Below the pieces are notes generated by a model, which ran no database searches, was not told the DNA's origin, and saw only the letters and a program-made list of their open reading frames with translations. The position numbers and the translations under genes were made by a program. A stretch of 64,000 nt of DNA from Mycolicibacterium cosmeticum (GTDB lineage Bacteria; Actinomycetota; Actinomycetes; Mycobacteriales; Mycobacteriaceae): contig NZ_CCBB010000002.1 of assembly GCF_000613185.1 (NCBI RefSeq), positions 620,001-684,000 on the forward strand, read 5' to 3'. Each line of letters opens with the position of its first letter. Position 1 is the stretch's first letter. Shown in pieces: positions 26,828 through 35,506 of this stretch.

Positions 26828-28509
26828 CCCCTGCCGCCGAGTTCGACTTCGTCATCGTGGGAGCGGGCAGTGCGGGCTGCCTGCTCGCCAATCGCCTCAG
26901 CGCCAACCCGGATCACCGGGTGCTGCTGATCGAGGCCGGCGGCAAGGACGACTGGTTCTGGATCAAGGTGCCGGTGGGCTACCTGTACACCATCGCCAAC
27001 CCGCGCACGGACTGGTGTTTCACGACCGAACCCGACCCTGGTCTGGCCGGCCGCAGCATCATCTACGCACGCGGCCGCGTGATCGGCGGCTGCTCCTCGA
27101 TCAACGCCATGATCCACATGCGCGGCCAGGCCACCGACTACGACCTGTGGGCACAGGCCACCGGCGACGAACGCTGGCGCTGGGGTGGTCCGGACATGCC
27201 CGGCGAGACGCTGACGATCTACAAGCAGTTGGAGGACTACTTCGGCGGAGCCGACGACTGGCACGGTGTGGGTGGCGAGATCCGTGTGGAGCGGCCGCGG
27301 GTGCGCTGGAAGATCCTGGATGCCTGGCAGGCCGCCGCTGCTCAGGTGGGCATCTCCCCGATCGACGAGTTCAACAGGGGCGACAACTCCGGCAGCGCGT
27401 ACTTCCACGTCAATCAACGACGTGGCCGGCGCTGGTCGATGGCCGATGCTTTCCTGCATCCCATCGCCCACCGACCCAACCTCACCGTCTACACCCGCAC
27501 CCAGGCCATCGCGCTGCTGCTCGACGACCAGGTCCCCGAGCATCAGCGCAGCGGTGCGTGGACCACGGCCGCGCACCGCGCCACGGGGGTGCGGCTGCTC
27601 AAAGACGGCCGGCTGCTCGACGTTCGTGCCCGCAACGAAGTGATCCTCAGCGCCGGAGCGATCGGGTCGCCGCACCTCATGCAGGTCTCGGGTCTGGGGC
27701 CGGCGGAGCTACTCGCCCGGCATCACGTGCCGGTTGCCGTCGACCTGCCCGGTGTGGGGGAAAATCTCCAGGACCATCTGCAGCTGCGCACCGTGTACCG
27801 GATTCGGGGTGCCCGGACCGTCAACACGCTGTACCGAAACTGGATCACCCGTGGTGGCATGGGGCTTCAATACGCGATGCTGCGCTCGGGACCGCTGACC
27901 ATGCCGCCGTCCACCTTGGGGGCCTTCGCCAAGAGCGATCCGGCACTGGCCAGTCCCGATCTGGAGTGGCATGTGCAGCCGTTGTCCTTACCCAAGTTCG
28001 GCGACCCGCTGCACCCCTTCGCAGCGATCACGCCCTCGGTGTGCAATCTGCGCCCCACCTCACGTGGCCACGTGCGGCTGGCCGGCGCGGACCCGTTGAC
28101 CAACCCGAAGATCTCCTGCAATTACCTGTCCACCGACAGCGATCGTCGCGTCGCCGTGCAAGGCCTCCGGATGACCAGGCAGATCATGGCGGCCACTCCG
28201 CTGGCCCGGTACGGCCCGCAAGAGCTGCTCCCCGGTCCACAACTGGTGAGCGACGAGGACCTGCAGCAGGCGGCCGGCGAACTCGGTACGACGATCTTCC
28301 ACCCGGTGGGTACCTGCGCCATGGGAGCCTTTGACAGCAAGGGTGTTCCGCGCTCGGCCGCCACGGTGCTCGATACCGATTGCCGCGTGTACCGCGTCGC
28401 CGGCCTGCGGGTGGTCGACGCCTCGGCGATGCCCACCATCACCTCCGGGAACACCAACGCGCCGGTCATGCTGGTCGCGGAACGGGCAGCACGGGCGATC
28501 CTGGGATAG
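26824..28509 (+). CDS. GMC-family FAD oxidoreductase
   Basis: A 561-residue GMC (glucose-methanol-choline) oxidoreductase. The FAD Rossmann motif is FVIVGAGSAGCLLANRLS, the second GMC signature is ARGRVIGGCSSINAMIHMRG, and the C-terminal active-site region has HPVGTCAMG and SAMPTITSGNTNAPVMLVAE (catalytic His and Asn). The family oxidises primary alcohols, including choline, and pyridoxine in the case of pyridoxine 4-oxidase. The ATG overlaps the stop of the ThiD-like kinase. The longer open frame upstream lies inside the kinase gene. Co-translation with the kinase suggests both act on the same hydroxymethyl compound. Confidence 0.9.
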   Translation: MTPAAEFDFVIVGAGSAGCLLANRLSANPDHRVLLIEAGGKDDWFWIKVPVGYLYTIANPRTDWCFTTEPDPGLAGRSIIYARGRVIGGCSSINAMIHMRGQATDYDLWAQATGDERWRWGGPDMPGETLTIYKQLEDYFGGADDWHGVGGEIRVERPRVRWKILDAWQAAAAQVGISPIDEFNRGDNSGSAYFHVNQRRGRRWSMADAFLHPIAHRPNLTVYTRTQAIALLLDDQVPEHQRSGAWTTAAHRATGVRLLKDGRLLDVRARNEVILSAGAIGSPHLMQVSGLGPAELLARHHVPVAVDLPGVGENLQDHLQLRTVYRIRGARTVNTLYRNWITRGGMGLQYAMLRSGPLTMPPSTLGAFAKSDPALASPDLEWHVQPLSLPKFGDPLHPFAAITPSVCNLRPTSRGHVRLAGADPLTNPKISCNYLSTDSDRRVAVQGLRMTRQIMAATPLARYGPQELLPGPQLVSDEDLQQAAGELGTTIFHPVGTCAMGAFDSKGVPRSAATVLDTDCRVYRVAGLRVVDASAMPTITSGNTNAPVMLVAERAARAILG

Positions 28510-28606
28510 GTCGGCCGAATACGAGCACTCCCCCGGTCGGGCCGGAATAAATTTTCGCCCGGTGAGCTTGCGCCAAGAGTCGCCCTCCCCCGACCCAGGA
28601 GTATTC

Positions 28607-29416
28607 ATGACCCGTCCCGTCCGCGTCGCCGTACAGATCCAGCCCGGCGGTACGCCTGACTACCGCACGTGGCGCGACGCCGTCCTGGCCGCCGACGACC
28701 TCGGTGTCGACGTGATCTTCGGTTACGACCACTTCCACCGCCCGGCGCTGGAGGCCATCGTCGACGGCAAGCCGATCCTGTCCGACCAACAGCCCGACGT
28801 CGCCAACTTCGAGGGTTGGACCGCGCTCGCGTCGTGGGGTGAGATCACCTCACACGCCGAGATCGGGCTCCTCGTCACCGGCGTCGGCTACCGCAACGCG
28901 GACCTGCTCGCCGACATGGCACGCACTGTCGACCACATCAGCGGCGGCCGGCTCATCCTCGGCCTCGGCGCGGGATGGTACGAAAAGGACTACACCACCT
29001 ATGGTTACGACTTCGGCACCTTCGGCTCCCGGTTCGACCTGTTCGACGAGAGTTTGATCCGCATCGAGAACCGGCTCGCGGCCCTGATCCCACCGCCCGT
29101 GCGCAAGCTGCCGATCCTGATCGGCGGCACGGGCCCGAAACGCTCGCTGCCCGCCGTCGCACGGCACGCCGACATCTGGCACGCGTTCCAGGAACTCGAT
29201 GCCTTCCGCAAGTCCAGCGACCGCGTCGACGAGCTGGCGGCGTCGTTCGGCCGCAACGGCGCCGACATCGAGCGTTCCACGCTGTGGGAAAACCCCGACA
29301 GTGCCGATGCCTTTCGCGAGGCCGGAGTCACCTTGTTCCAGACCGAGCTGACCTCCGACAATGGTTACGACCTCACGTCCCTCAAGCAGATACTCACGTG
29401 GCGGGACAACGGCTGA
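28607..29416 (+). CDS. LLM-class F420-type oxidoreductase
   Basis: A 269-residue luciferase-like oxidoreductase of the mycobacterial F420-dependent type. ATG 28607 has an AGGAG ribosome binding site 5-6 bases upstream. Motifs: VIFGYDHFHRP, EIGLLVTGVGYRNADLLADM and SGGRLILGLGAGWYEKDYTT. F420 use is typical for this subfamily but not proven. It follows the GMC gene by 97 bases in the same direction and may share its transcript. Confidence 0.88.
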   Translation: MTRPVRVAVQIQPGGTPDYRTWRDAVLAADDLGVDVIFGYDHFHRPALEAIVDGKPILSDQQPDVANFEGWTALASWGEITSHAEIGLLVTGVGYRNADLLADMARTVDHISGGRLILGLGAGWYEKDYTTYGYDFGTFGSRFDLFDESLIRIENRLAALIPPPVRKLPILIGGTGPKRSLPAVARHADIWHAFQELDAFRKSSDRVDELAASFGRNGADIERSTLWENPDSADAFREAGVTLFQTELTSDNGYDLTSLKQILTWRDNG

Positions 29417-29425
29417 GGACGGTAC

Positions 29426-30184
29426 CTACAAGCTCTGGCCGCCGGACGCCTCGATGCGCTGCGCAGTGATCCAACCGGCCGACCTGGCCGTGATGGCACA
29501 TATCGCATCTCCGATGTCGGTCGGCTCGCCGACCCGGCCGAAGGCATGGTTGCGTGTGACCAGCGCGCGATAGTCGTCGTCATCGCGGATCATCCCGCCA
29601 CCGAAGTCCGTCGCCGTCGCCCCTGGAGCAAGGGCATTTACGGTGATGCCCCGACCGCCGAGGGCTTTGGCCGCGTACTTGGTGTACACCTCGATCGCTC
29701 CCTTCATGGATGCGTAGACCGAATACACCGGATTGGCCACGTACCGGGTGAGCCCGGTGGAGATGAACAGGATTCGGCCGCCGTCGCGAAGGTAGGGCTC
29801 GAGTAGTTCGGTCAGCAGGATCGGACCCTTGACGTGCACGCTGTAAAGCGCATCGAGGGTGGCGGCTTCGGTTTGTCCGAACGGTGTCCGACCGTCGAAT
29901 CCGGCATTGTTGACCAAGATATCGAATTTCGCCTGTGTTGACATTTCACGCAGTGCCACGAGCAGGTTGTCACGGAACTGGCCAAAGCTGTTGTGCTGGG
30001 TAGTATCCAAGTGCAGCGCAGCCGCATGGCAGCCGTGTTTCCGCAAGTCGTTCACCACTGCGTGAGCCTCGTCGCGATCGGAATGGTACGTGAGGATCAC
30101 ATCGGTGCCGGTGGCGGCGAGCGCCTCTGCCGCCGCGCGACCGATGCCGCGGTTTCCTCCGGTGATGAGTGCGATTCGCCTCAT
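29426..30184 (-). CDS. Short-chain dehydrogenase/reductase
   Basis: A 252-residue classical SDR. The cofactor motif is TGGNRGIG (residues 8-15), NNAG follows in the middle strand, and the catalytic part is FISTGLTRYVANP with YSVYASMKGAIEVYTK (Ser, Tyr-x-x-x-Lys). The ATG at 30184 has a GGAGG site 5-6 bases upstream and overlaps the stop of the darcynin-like gene by ATGA. A GTG at 30196 is a weaker start. The pair is translationally coupled. Substrate unknown. Confidence 0.9.
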   Translation of the reverse strand: MRRIALITGGNRGIGRAAAEALAATGTDVILTYHSDRDEAHAVVNDLRKHGCHAAALHLDTTQHNSFGQFRDNLLVALREMSTQAKFDILVNNAGFDGRTPFGQTEAATLDALYSVHVKGPILLTELLEPYLRDGGRILFISTGLTRYVANPVYSVYASMKGAIEVYTKYAAKALGGRGITVNALAPGATATDFGGGMIRDDDDYRALVTRNHAFGRVGEPTDIGDAICAITARSAGWITAQRIEASGGQSL

Positions 30185-30567
30185 GATGTCCTCCACGAGT
30201 CGGAACGGGCGCTACCAATCGCGCTTCTCCCGTAGTTGTCGGCATAGGCATTCAGCACACCCGGGAGAATCTCGACGACGCTGAAATAGCGGTCCCACAG
30301 CGGTGTTTCGCGCAACTCCTCCACCACGAGCTCGTACTCATGGGCGTCGGACGTCTCCCACATCCACGTGTCCGTCACCCGTGCGCTGTAGAACTCGGTG
30401 TCATACCAACGCAACTGGACAGTTGGGTGCGCGTCGAGTGCCGGCTGCAGGTGCTCGAGTAGCTCGGCGTAACGCTGCTCCACCGGCAACGCCAACCATT
30501 CCGCGTTGGTCTTCACCAACATGAATACCGTCAGCACCGACCGCGACTCGGCTGGTTTCTCAAACAT
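30181..30567 (-). CDS. Darcynin-family protein
   Basis: A 128-residue protein resembling darcynin: TVFMLVKTNAEWLALPVEQR, VQLRWYDTEFYSARVTDTWM and ETPLWDRYFSVVEILPG are the recognisable parts. The fold is a ferredoxin-like dimeric barrel. Darcynins have no established enzymatic role in general. It is the first gene of a two-gene operon with the SDR. Confidence 0.75.
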   Translation of the reverse strand: MFEKPAESRSVLTVFMLVKTNAEWLALPVEQRYAELLEHLQPALDAHPTVQLRWYDTEFYSARVTDTWMWETSDAHEYELVVEELRETPLWDRYFSVVEILPGVLNAYADNYGRSAIGSARSDSWRTS

Positions 30568-30598
30568 GATCTCGCTCTCTTCATATCGACTGTCTCGA

Positions 30599-30640
30599 CA
30601 GCGAAGAGAAACGAGAACAGGCCAACGAATCTCTTCGCTG
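30599..30640. promoter_or_regulatory. Inverted repeat upstream of the darcynin gene
   Basis: CAGCGAAGAG (30599-30608) and CTCTTCGCTG (30631-30640) are perfect inverted copies with a 22-base spacer, 32 bases upstream of the darcynin start. It could be an operator; no obvious regulator gene adjoins it. Confidence 0.4.
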
Positions 30641-30789
30641 ACCTGTGAGGTTGTCACCACCGCACGCGTTGTCGCATGCATGGTCAAGGTAACCCGCACG
30701 CTCGGCGGACGTCAACCCTTACACCGGCGCGGCGATGGGACGTTGTGGTGAACGATCGGATCGTCGACGTGTCAATCACCGATCGATAC

Positions 30790-30805
30790 GTTAACGATTA
30801 TTCAC
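30790..30805. promoter_or_regulatory. GTKAAY-N4-ATTMAC palindrome upstream of MFS
   Basis: GTTAAC-GATT-ATTCAC, flanked by TAC and GTA so that the palindrome extends to 22 bases. It lies about 375 bases upstream of the MFS start and matches the motif found at three other promoters of this locus (34265, 43888, 44021). The gap between 30568 and 31181 otherwise contains no recognised gene. Confidence 0.55.
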
Positions 30806-31181
30806 GTACTGGAAACGGCGGCGACTTCGTTCGGCGGTCAGATAGTAAGCGCCAGTAAGGCGCCGCAACCAGCAGAACAACTGGACTACAAGAACTTCTG
30901 GCACCTCACAGCGCGGCCAAGACCCGTGCGGCCGACAAACTGTTGACAACATCACATCGCAGTCCTAGGTTAACGGTGAATCACACTTGGAAGGGGTCAC
31001 CCTAAGCTCGCACCATCAGCCTCTGCGTCGCAGCACTGCTGCCATTGCGGGGCGCCTTTCAGGCTTGCCGGATAAGCCGGACGTCGACCACCTGTCGACA
31101 ACTCAGGAAACAACCGTGGCCGGGTCGGCCTCAGCAGCCCCCGACCCGGCTGATCTGCATACCCCAGAGAGGACCAACCCG

Positions 31182-32618
31182 ATGTCCCTGCGTGATTCCC
31201 GTGTCTCGCGTGTTGCACCGGCCGACCGACGCGCACGCGCGGGTGCCATTCTCGCCGCAGTGATTTCATGCGTCGCCGCGTTCAAGGGCCTGAACGAATC
31301 GGTCACGCCGCCTGCGCTTCCGATCTTGCAAGAACAATTCCACGTCCCCGGATCGACGATCTCGTGGGTCCTCACGGGCATGCTACTCACCGGCACCATC
31401 GCGACGCCCATCGCGAGCCGACTGGGCGAGGTATGGGACAAACGCCGCACCCTGCTGTGCGTACTTGCCATCGTGGCGACCGGAACTCTGATGTCGGCAC
31501 TATCGGTATCCATCGAGATGCTGATCATCGGGCAGCTGTTGCAAGGTGTAGGCCTCAGCACCGTCCCACTCGCCATCGGCATCATCAGGGACACCCAGAG
31601 CGAGGCCCGGACGAAATCGGCGAACGGCATGTTGGTCGGCGCGATCTACGGCAGCACCGCAGCCGGAACAATGGTGGCGGGGCCGATCGCCGACCACCTC
31701 TCGTACCGATGGTTGTTCTGGGTGCCCTTCATCGCACTGGCCGGCTGCATGGCGGCGGTGTGGCGCTTCGTGCCCCGCTCCGTGGGCACCGGTGGCGAGC
31801 GACCGAGTATCGACGTCGCCGGCAGCGTCCTGCTAGCCACCGGGCTGGCGTGCATTCTGCTGGCCCTCACGTTCGCGCCCGAATGGGAGTGGCGGTCGGC
31901 GCCACTGCTGCTGCTGGTCGGAGCCGGGCTGGTGGCCCTCATCGCCTTCGTCCGCGTCGAGCTCACCGCCGACGACCCGCTGATCGATCTGCGGCTCATG
32001 CGCAGTTTCACCGTCATCGCGTCGTCAGGCCTGATGTTCCTCGCCGGCTACTGCATCAACGCCACACTCATCAACGTTCCCATTCAGACACAGTTGCCGG
32101 CCTCCACGGGTTACGGCCTGGGTGGGTCAGCCACCCTCACCTCGGTCATCCTGGTGACGACCACCCTGATCGGGCTCACTGCGCCGCTCATCTCGGTGCT
32201 GGACAGATTGATCGGGTCCCGGTTGGCCTCGTCCATCGGACCGATCTCGATCCTGGGTGGCACGGTACTGATGCTGGCAGCCGGACACCGCGGCAGCATC
32301 GCCATCGTCTTCATGGCGACCTTGTTCGTCATCTTCGGTCTGACGGTGTCCATGACTCAATCGCTGAACCTCGTGGTCACCGGTGTCCCGGCGAACAAGG
32401 TGACCGAGTTCAACGGTCTGAACTTCGCGATCCAGGCGGTGGCCGGCACGATCGGCGCCCAAGTGTCCGGCGCCGCCCTCACCGTCGACGGAGGCGATGC
32501 CGCCGCGCCACCGCCCTGGAGCGGATTCGCCGTCTCCTGGGGACTGGCCGGTGTGATCGCCCTTGCCGCCCTGATCCTCGTGCTGGCCGTCCGAACCCCG
32601 AAAGTGCAGGCGGCGTAA
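31182..32618 (+). CDS. MFS transporter (DHA2/EmrB-like, 14 segments)
   Basis: A 478-residue major facilitator protein with about fourteen hydrophobic segments, as in the DHA2 subfamily. Motif A-like RLGEVWDKRRTLL follows segment 2, and the antiporter-type LLQGVGLSTVPLAIG is in segment 4. ATG 31182 has AGAGAGGA upstream; an in-frame extension to 30987 is rejected as it has no conserved features. Most relatives are drug exporters, but it lies at the edge of a catabolic locus and shares its operator motif, so substrate uptake or efflux of an intermediate is equally possible. Confidence 0.9.
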   Translation: MSLRDSRVSRVAPADRRARAGAILAAVISCVAAFKGLNESVTPPALPILQEQFHVPGSTISWVLTGMLLTGTIATPIASRLGEVWDKRRTLLCVLAIVATGTLMSALSVSIEMLIIGQLLQGVGLSTVPLAIGIIRDTQSEARTKSANGMLVGAIYGSTAAGTMVAGPIADHLSYRWLFWVPFIALAGCMAAVWRFVPRSVGTGGERPSIDVAGSVLLATGLACILLALTFAPEWEWRSAPLLLLVGAGLVALIAFVRVELTADDPLIDLRLMRSFTVIASSGLMFLAGYCINATLINVPIQTQLPASTGYGLGGSATLTSVILVTTTLIGLTAPLISVLDRLIGSRLASSIGPISILGGTVLMLAAGHRGSIAIVFMATLFVIFGLTVSMTQSLNLVVTGVPANKVTEFNGLNFAIQAVAGTIGAQVSGAALTVDGGDAAAPPPWSGFAVSWGLAGVIALAALILVLAVRTPKVQAA

Positions 32619-32636
32619 TCATGTCTTCCCGCACCA

Positions 32637-33398
32637 TCAAGTGATGGTCAGCCCCCCGTCGACGGCGAGTGTCTGCCCGGTGACGTAAGCACCGGCGGGC
32701 GATGCCAACCAGACTGCGGTCGCCGCGAGCTCGGCCGGGTCGCCGGTGCGCCCGAGGATCACCCGGGTCAGCTGAGAGTCGAGGTAGCCAGGCTTATAGG
32801 CGTCGGTCATCTCCGATTCGAAGAAGCCGGGTGCCAGCGAGTTGACCCGGATTCCCTTGCGGGATCCCCACTGCTGGGCGAGATCTCGGGTCAAACCGAT
32901 CACCGCCGCTTTCGATGCGGAATAGGCTGCCTGCGGCAGTCCGGCTGTGGTGATGCCGAGGACACTGGCGATGTTGATCACCGATGAACCGGGCTGCATG
33001 ACCCGACCGCAGGCTTGTGCCATCCAGTAGGACCCGTGCAAGTTCACCTCGACCACCTGACGGAACTCGTCGGGAGTCTCGCGGGTTGCCGGCACCGCGG
33101 TGCCCACACCGGCGTTGTTGACCAACACATCGACCTTGCCGAACTCGGCGACGGTCGCGTCGACCAGATTCTGGCAGGAAGCCGGGTCGGCCACATCGGT
33201 CCCCACGGGCAGTGCCCGGCGACCGGCTGCCGTTACCAGCTCTGCTGTGCGCGCCAACTTCTCGGTGCGGCGTGCACCGAGTGCGACATCTGCCCCGGCT
33301 TCCGCGAACGCCTGCGCGAAGGCCACTCCGAGCCCCGAGGAGGCACCGGTGACGATGACAACCTTGCCGTCGAGCCGAAACAGATCGAGAACACTCAC
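32637..33398 (-). CDS. Short-chain dehydrogenase/reductase (3-oxoacyl reductase-like)
   Basis: A 253-residue SDR: VIVTGASSGLGVAFAQAF (cofactor), NNAG and the catalytic YSASK in QAAYSASKAAVIGLTRDLA with Ser in INIASVLG. The C-terminus YVTGQTLAVDGGLTIT is typical of FabG/3-hydroxyacyl dehydrogenase-type SDRs. The GTG at 33398 overlaps the tetR stop (GTGA), so it is translated with that regulator. It may carry out an alcohol/ketone step in the adjoining pathway. Confidence 0.9.
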   Translation of the reverse strand: MSVLDLFRLDGKVVIVTGASSGLGVAFAQAFAEAGADVALGARRTEKLARTAELVTAAGRRALPVGTDVADPASCQNLVDATVAEFGKVDVLVNNAGVGTAVPATRETPDEFRQVVEVNLHGSYWMAQACGRVMQPGSSVINIASVLGITTAGLPQAAYSASKAAVIGLTRDLAQQWGSRKGIRVNSLAPGFFESEMTDAYKPGYLDSQLTRVILGRTGDPAELAATAVWLASPAGAYVTGQTLAVDGGLTIT

Positions 33399-34090
33399 GA
33401 TATCTCCTGCGGTTCGTGGAGGCCGGCTTTCACTTGTCGGGCAGTCAAGCCACCGGCGCCGGTGGGTCGGTGGCAGGTCAGGGCTTGCATCGCCGCGGTC
33501 GACATCGTCGCGACGATCTCTTCTCGGTCCAGCCCCTTGTTGAGCGTGGCCACCGAGTTGAGCATGGCGAACACCGCCTGCGTGACCAGGCGGACCTGGG
33601 GTTCGGATAGATCTGGACGGAGTTGTTGCACAACCAAAACCCATTCCTGCGCATATTGATTCATCTCGCGGCGGATCCGTCGCCGATCGGATTCGAGAAG
33701 CGCGTGCTCGTTCTTCAGGAAAATCAGAGTCCGCGGTGGATCGGCGATCACGGATCTCACATGGAAGTCGATCATCGTTGCCAGTGCGGCACGCGGATCG
33801 GGTTCCGCGTCGACGGTCGACCGGGCGAACCGATGCAGCTCCTGCAGCCCTTCCTCGACCACGGCCGTCAGCAGCGCCTGCTTGTTCTGAAAGTGGCGGT
33901 ACAGCCCCGGTCCCGATATCCCCGCTTCGGTGGCCACCATGCCGACCGTCACCGCGTCGTATGGATGGTGCAGGAAAAGTTCCGCGGCGGCATCGACGAG
34001 CAGCTTCCGCCGGGAACCACGCGTGTGCGGTTCGCCCTTGCCTGCGGTCGCCGTCTCTGCGGTGATCGATGCTGTCGCCGAGGACGCCAT
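33395..34090 (-). CDS. TetR-family regulator, paralogue 1
   Basis: A 231-residue TetR regulator with RGSRRKLLVDAAAELFLHHP, DAVTVGMVATEAGISGPGLY and RHFQNKQALLTAVV as the DNA-binding domain. It is plainly paralogous to the TetR at 44120-44713 over the whole length (HHPYDAVTVGMV versus EHPYDSVTVGMV, RHFQNKQALL shared, RTLIFLKNE versus TPLIFLKNE). It has a long N-terminal extension. It sits upstream of the coupled SDR and divergent to the LLM operon whose promoter carries the shared palindrome. Confidence 0.92.
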   Translation of the reverse strand: MASSATASITAETATAGKGEPHTRGSRRKLLVDAAAELFLHHPYDAVTVGMVATEAGISGPGLYRHFQNKQALLTAVVEEGLQELHRFARSTVDAEPDPRAALATMIDFHVRSVIADPPRTLIFLKNEHALLESDRRRIRREMNQYAQEWVLVVQQLRPDLSEPQVRLVTQAVFAMLNSVATLNKGLDREEIVATMSTAAMQALTCHRPTGAGGLTARQVKAGLHEPQEIS

Positions 34091-34121
34091 AGGCGCCCAC
34101 CATACACCGTCTTCGGCCTCA

Positions 34122-34148
34122 CCCCGACGTCGCTCATTAACGTCGGGG
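34122..34148. promoter_or_regulatory. Perfect 9-bp inverted repeat upstream of tetR
   Basis: CCCCGACGT (34122-34130) and ACGTCGGGG (34140-34148) with a 9-base spacer that includes an ATTA-C half of the locus motif. It lies 32 bases upstream of the tetR start and could be its own operator or a hairpin in its leader. Confidence 0.5.
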
Positions 34149-34238
34149 ACAGCACGACGGATTCGGCTCCGACGACCCTACTTTCGGTTTGAACATGCTG
34201 TACCCCAGCGTTATTGAGCCATCAGGCGCCCCTGCGTC

Positions 34239-34284
34239 TTGACAGTGACCACCACCCGTTCTATGTTAATGCTCATTCACATAG
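34239..34284 (+). promoter_or_regulatory. Promoter with overlapping palindromic operator
   Basis: TTGACA (34239-34244) and TATGTT (34262-34267) are spaced by 17 bases, a good sigma-A type promoter. A near-perfect 24-base palindrome (34261-34284), with core GTTAAT-GCTC-ATTCAC at 34265-34280, covers the -10 box. A repressor bound here would block RNA polymerase, so the LLM operon is probably induced by pathway substrate. Confidence 0.75.
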
Positions 34285-34291
34285 CCGCGAG

Positions 34292-35506
34292 ATGGAGAAG
34301 ACCTTGAGATTCATATTCATGAGCGAAGGCGAGACGGCCCCGGGAGCCTCGTACGAGCACCGCTATCGCGAACTCATCGACGAGGTACTCCTGGCCGAAG
34401 AGGTGGGATTCGACGCATTCGGCACCTCCGAACAGCATCTGGCCATCGGTACCGCCACCACGTCCGCGCCCGAGGTTCTGTACCCGTACCTGATGGCGCT
34501 GACCAGCCGGATTCGGTTCGTCCACCTGGTCACCCTGCTTCCCACCCGGATCAACCACGCCATCCGTGTCGCCGAGCGATTGGCCACCGAGGACGTGCTG
34601 TCTCACGGTCGCGTCGAACTCGGCGTCGGGCGGGGGAACACCACGCTCGCACTGCGCGCATTCGAGGTGTCCCCCTCGGAGAACAAGTCACAGCAACTCG
34701 AAGGGATCGAAGTCATCCGTCGCGCGCTGCACGACGACGTCTTCTCCTTCGTCGGCGAGCACTACAAGATCCCGCCCCGCAGCCTGGTGCCCCGAAGCGT
34801 CCAAACGCCCTACCCCCCGATCCACATGGCGACCGGCAGCCCGGAATCCGTCCGCGCAGCAGCCGAACTCGGCATCGGCGCGATCGTGGGCGGGTTCTAT
34901 CTCGGCTTCGAGTTCGTCGAGAACATGATCCGCCTTTACGACGACGCACTGGCCTCGGCGACGCACACCTATCCGCTGCAGGCCGAGCGACTGGTGGCGA
35001 TCGGCGGCGGCATGCACTGTGCGGAGACCCGCGAGGAGGCCCGTACGTGGGCGCGGGGCCTCAAGGAGACGGTCGGCCTGTCCACCGACGCCTACGAGCG
35101 ACTGTCGAAGCTGTCCAGCGACTACCAGTACATGGGCGCGGTGAAACACCTCGACTTCAACGACGAGCGTTACATGTTCGAAGACTCGTCCGGATTCATC
35201 GTCGGCGACCCCGACGATTGCATCGCCCAAGTCCAGCGGTTCGCCGATCTGGGAGCGGATTCCCTGGTCATGCGGATCGACGGACTGCCACACAAGGAGC
35301 TCATGAAGTCGATCGAACTCTTCGGGAAGTACGTCATCCCGAAGTTCAAGAATCCGCGTGGCGTCGCACGCACTCCGGAGGCCATCCTGGCCGACATCCG
35401 CGCCGCCCGTCCCGCTCACTATGCCGAACGAGAAGCCTTCGAGGAGAACATGAAACAGAAGCAACCAGCAGTCAGTGGCGTCGGCGCGGGCGCGGGTGAG
35501 GCGTGA
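34292..35506 (+). CDS. LLM-class flavin monooxygenase
   Basis: A 404-residue luciferase-like monooxygenase, first gene of the operon. FIFMSEGETAPGASYEHRY, FDAFGTSEQHLAIGT, RIRFVHLVTLLPTRINHAI and GRVELGVGRGNTTLAL are typical. A flavin reductase gene lies in the same operon (39927), so it may be the oxygenase part of a two-component FMNH2-dependent system, able to do Baeyer-Villiger, ring-hydroxylating or ring-cleaving oxidation. Start choice is uncertain: ATG 34292 lacks a clear ribosome binding site, while TTG 34304 has GGAG 6 bases upstream and would begin exactly at the conserved RFIFMSEGE. Its TGA overlaps the next gene (TGATG). Confidence 0.9.
   Translation: MEKTLRFIFMSEGETAPGASYEHRYRELIDEVLLAEEVGFDAFGTSEQHLAIGTATTSAPEVLYPYLMALTSRIRFVHLVTLLPTRINHAIRVAERLATEDVLSHGRVELGVGRGNTTLALRAFEVSPSENKSQQLEGIEVIRRALHDDVFSFVGEHYKIPPRSLVPRSVQTPYPPIHMATGSPESVRAAAELGIGAIVGGFYLGFEFVENMIRLYDDALASATHTYPLQAERLVAIGGGMHCAETREEARTWARGLKETVGLSTDAYERLSKLSSDYQYMGAVKHLDFNDERYMFEDSSGFIVGDPDDCIAQVQRFADLGADSLVMRIDGLPHKELMKSIELFGKYVIPKFKNPRGVARTPEAILADIRAARPAHYAEREAFEENMKQKQPAVSGVGAGAGEA

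Noticed and set aside
30987..31181. N-terminal extension of the MFS gene
   Set aside because: No hydrophobic or conserved residues; a good ribosome binding site supports ATG 31182.
34122..34148. Fifth copy of the GTKAAY-N4-ATTMAC motif
   Set aside because: Only one half-site (ATTAAC) is present; the symmetric element here is the unrelated CCCCGACGT repeat.
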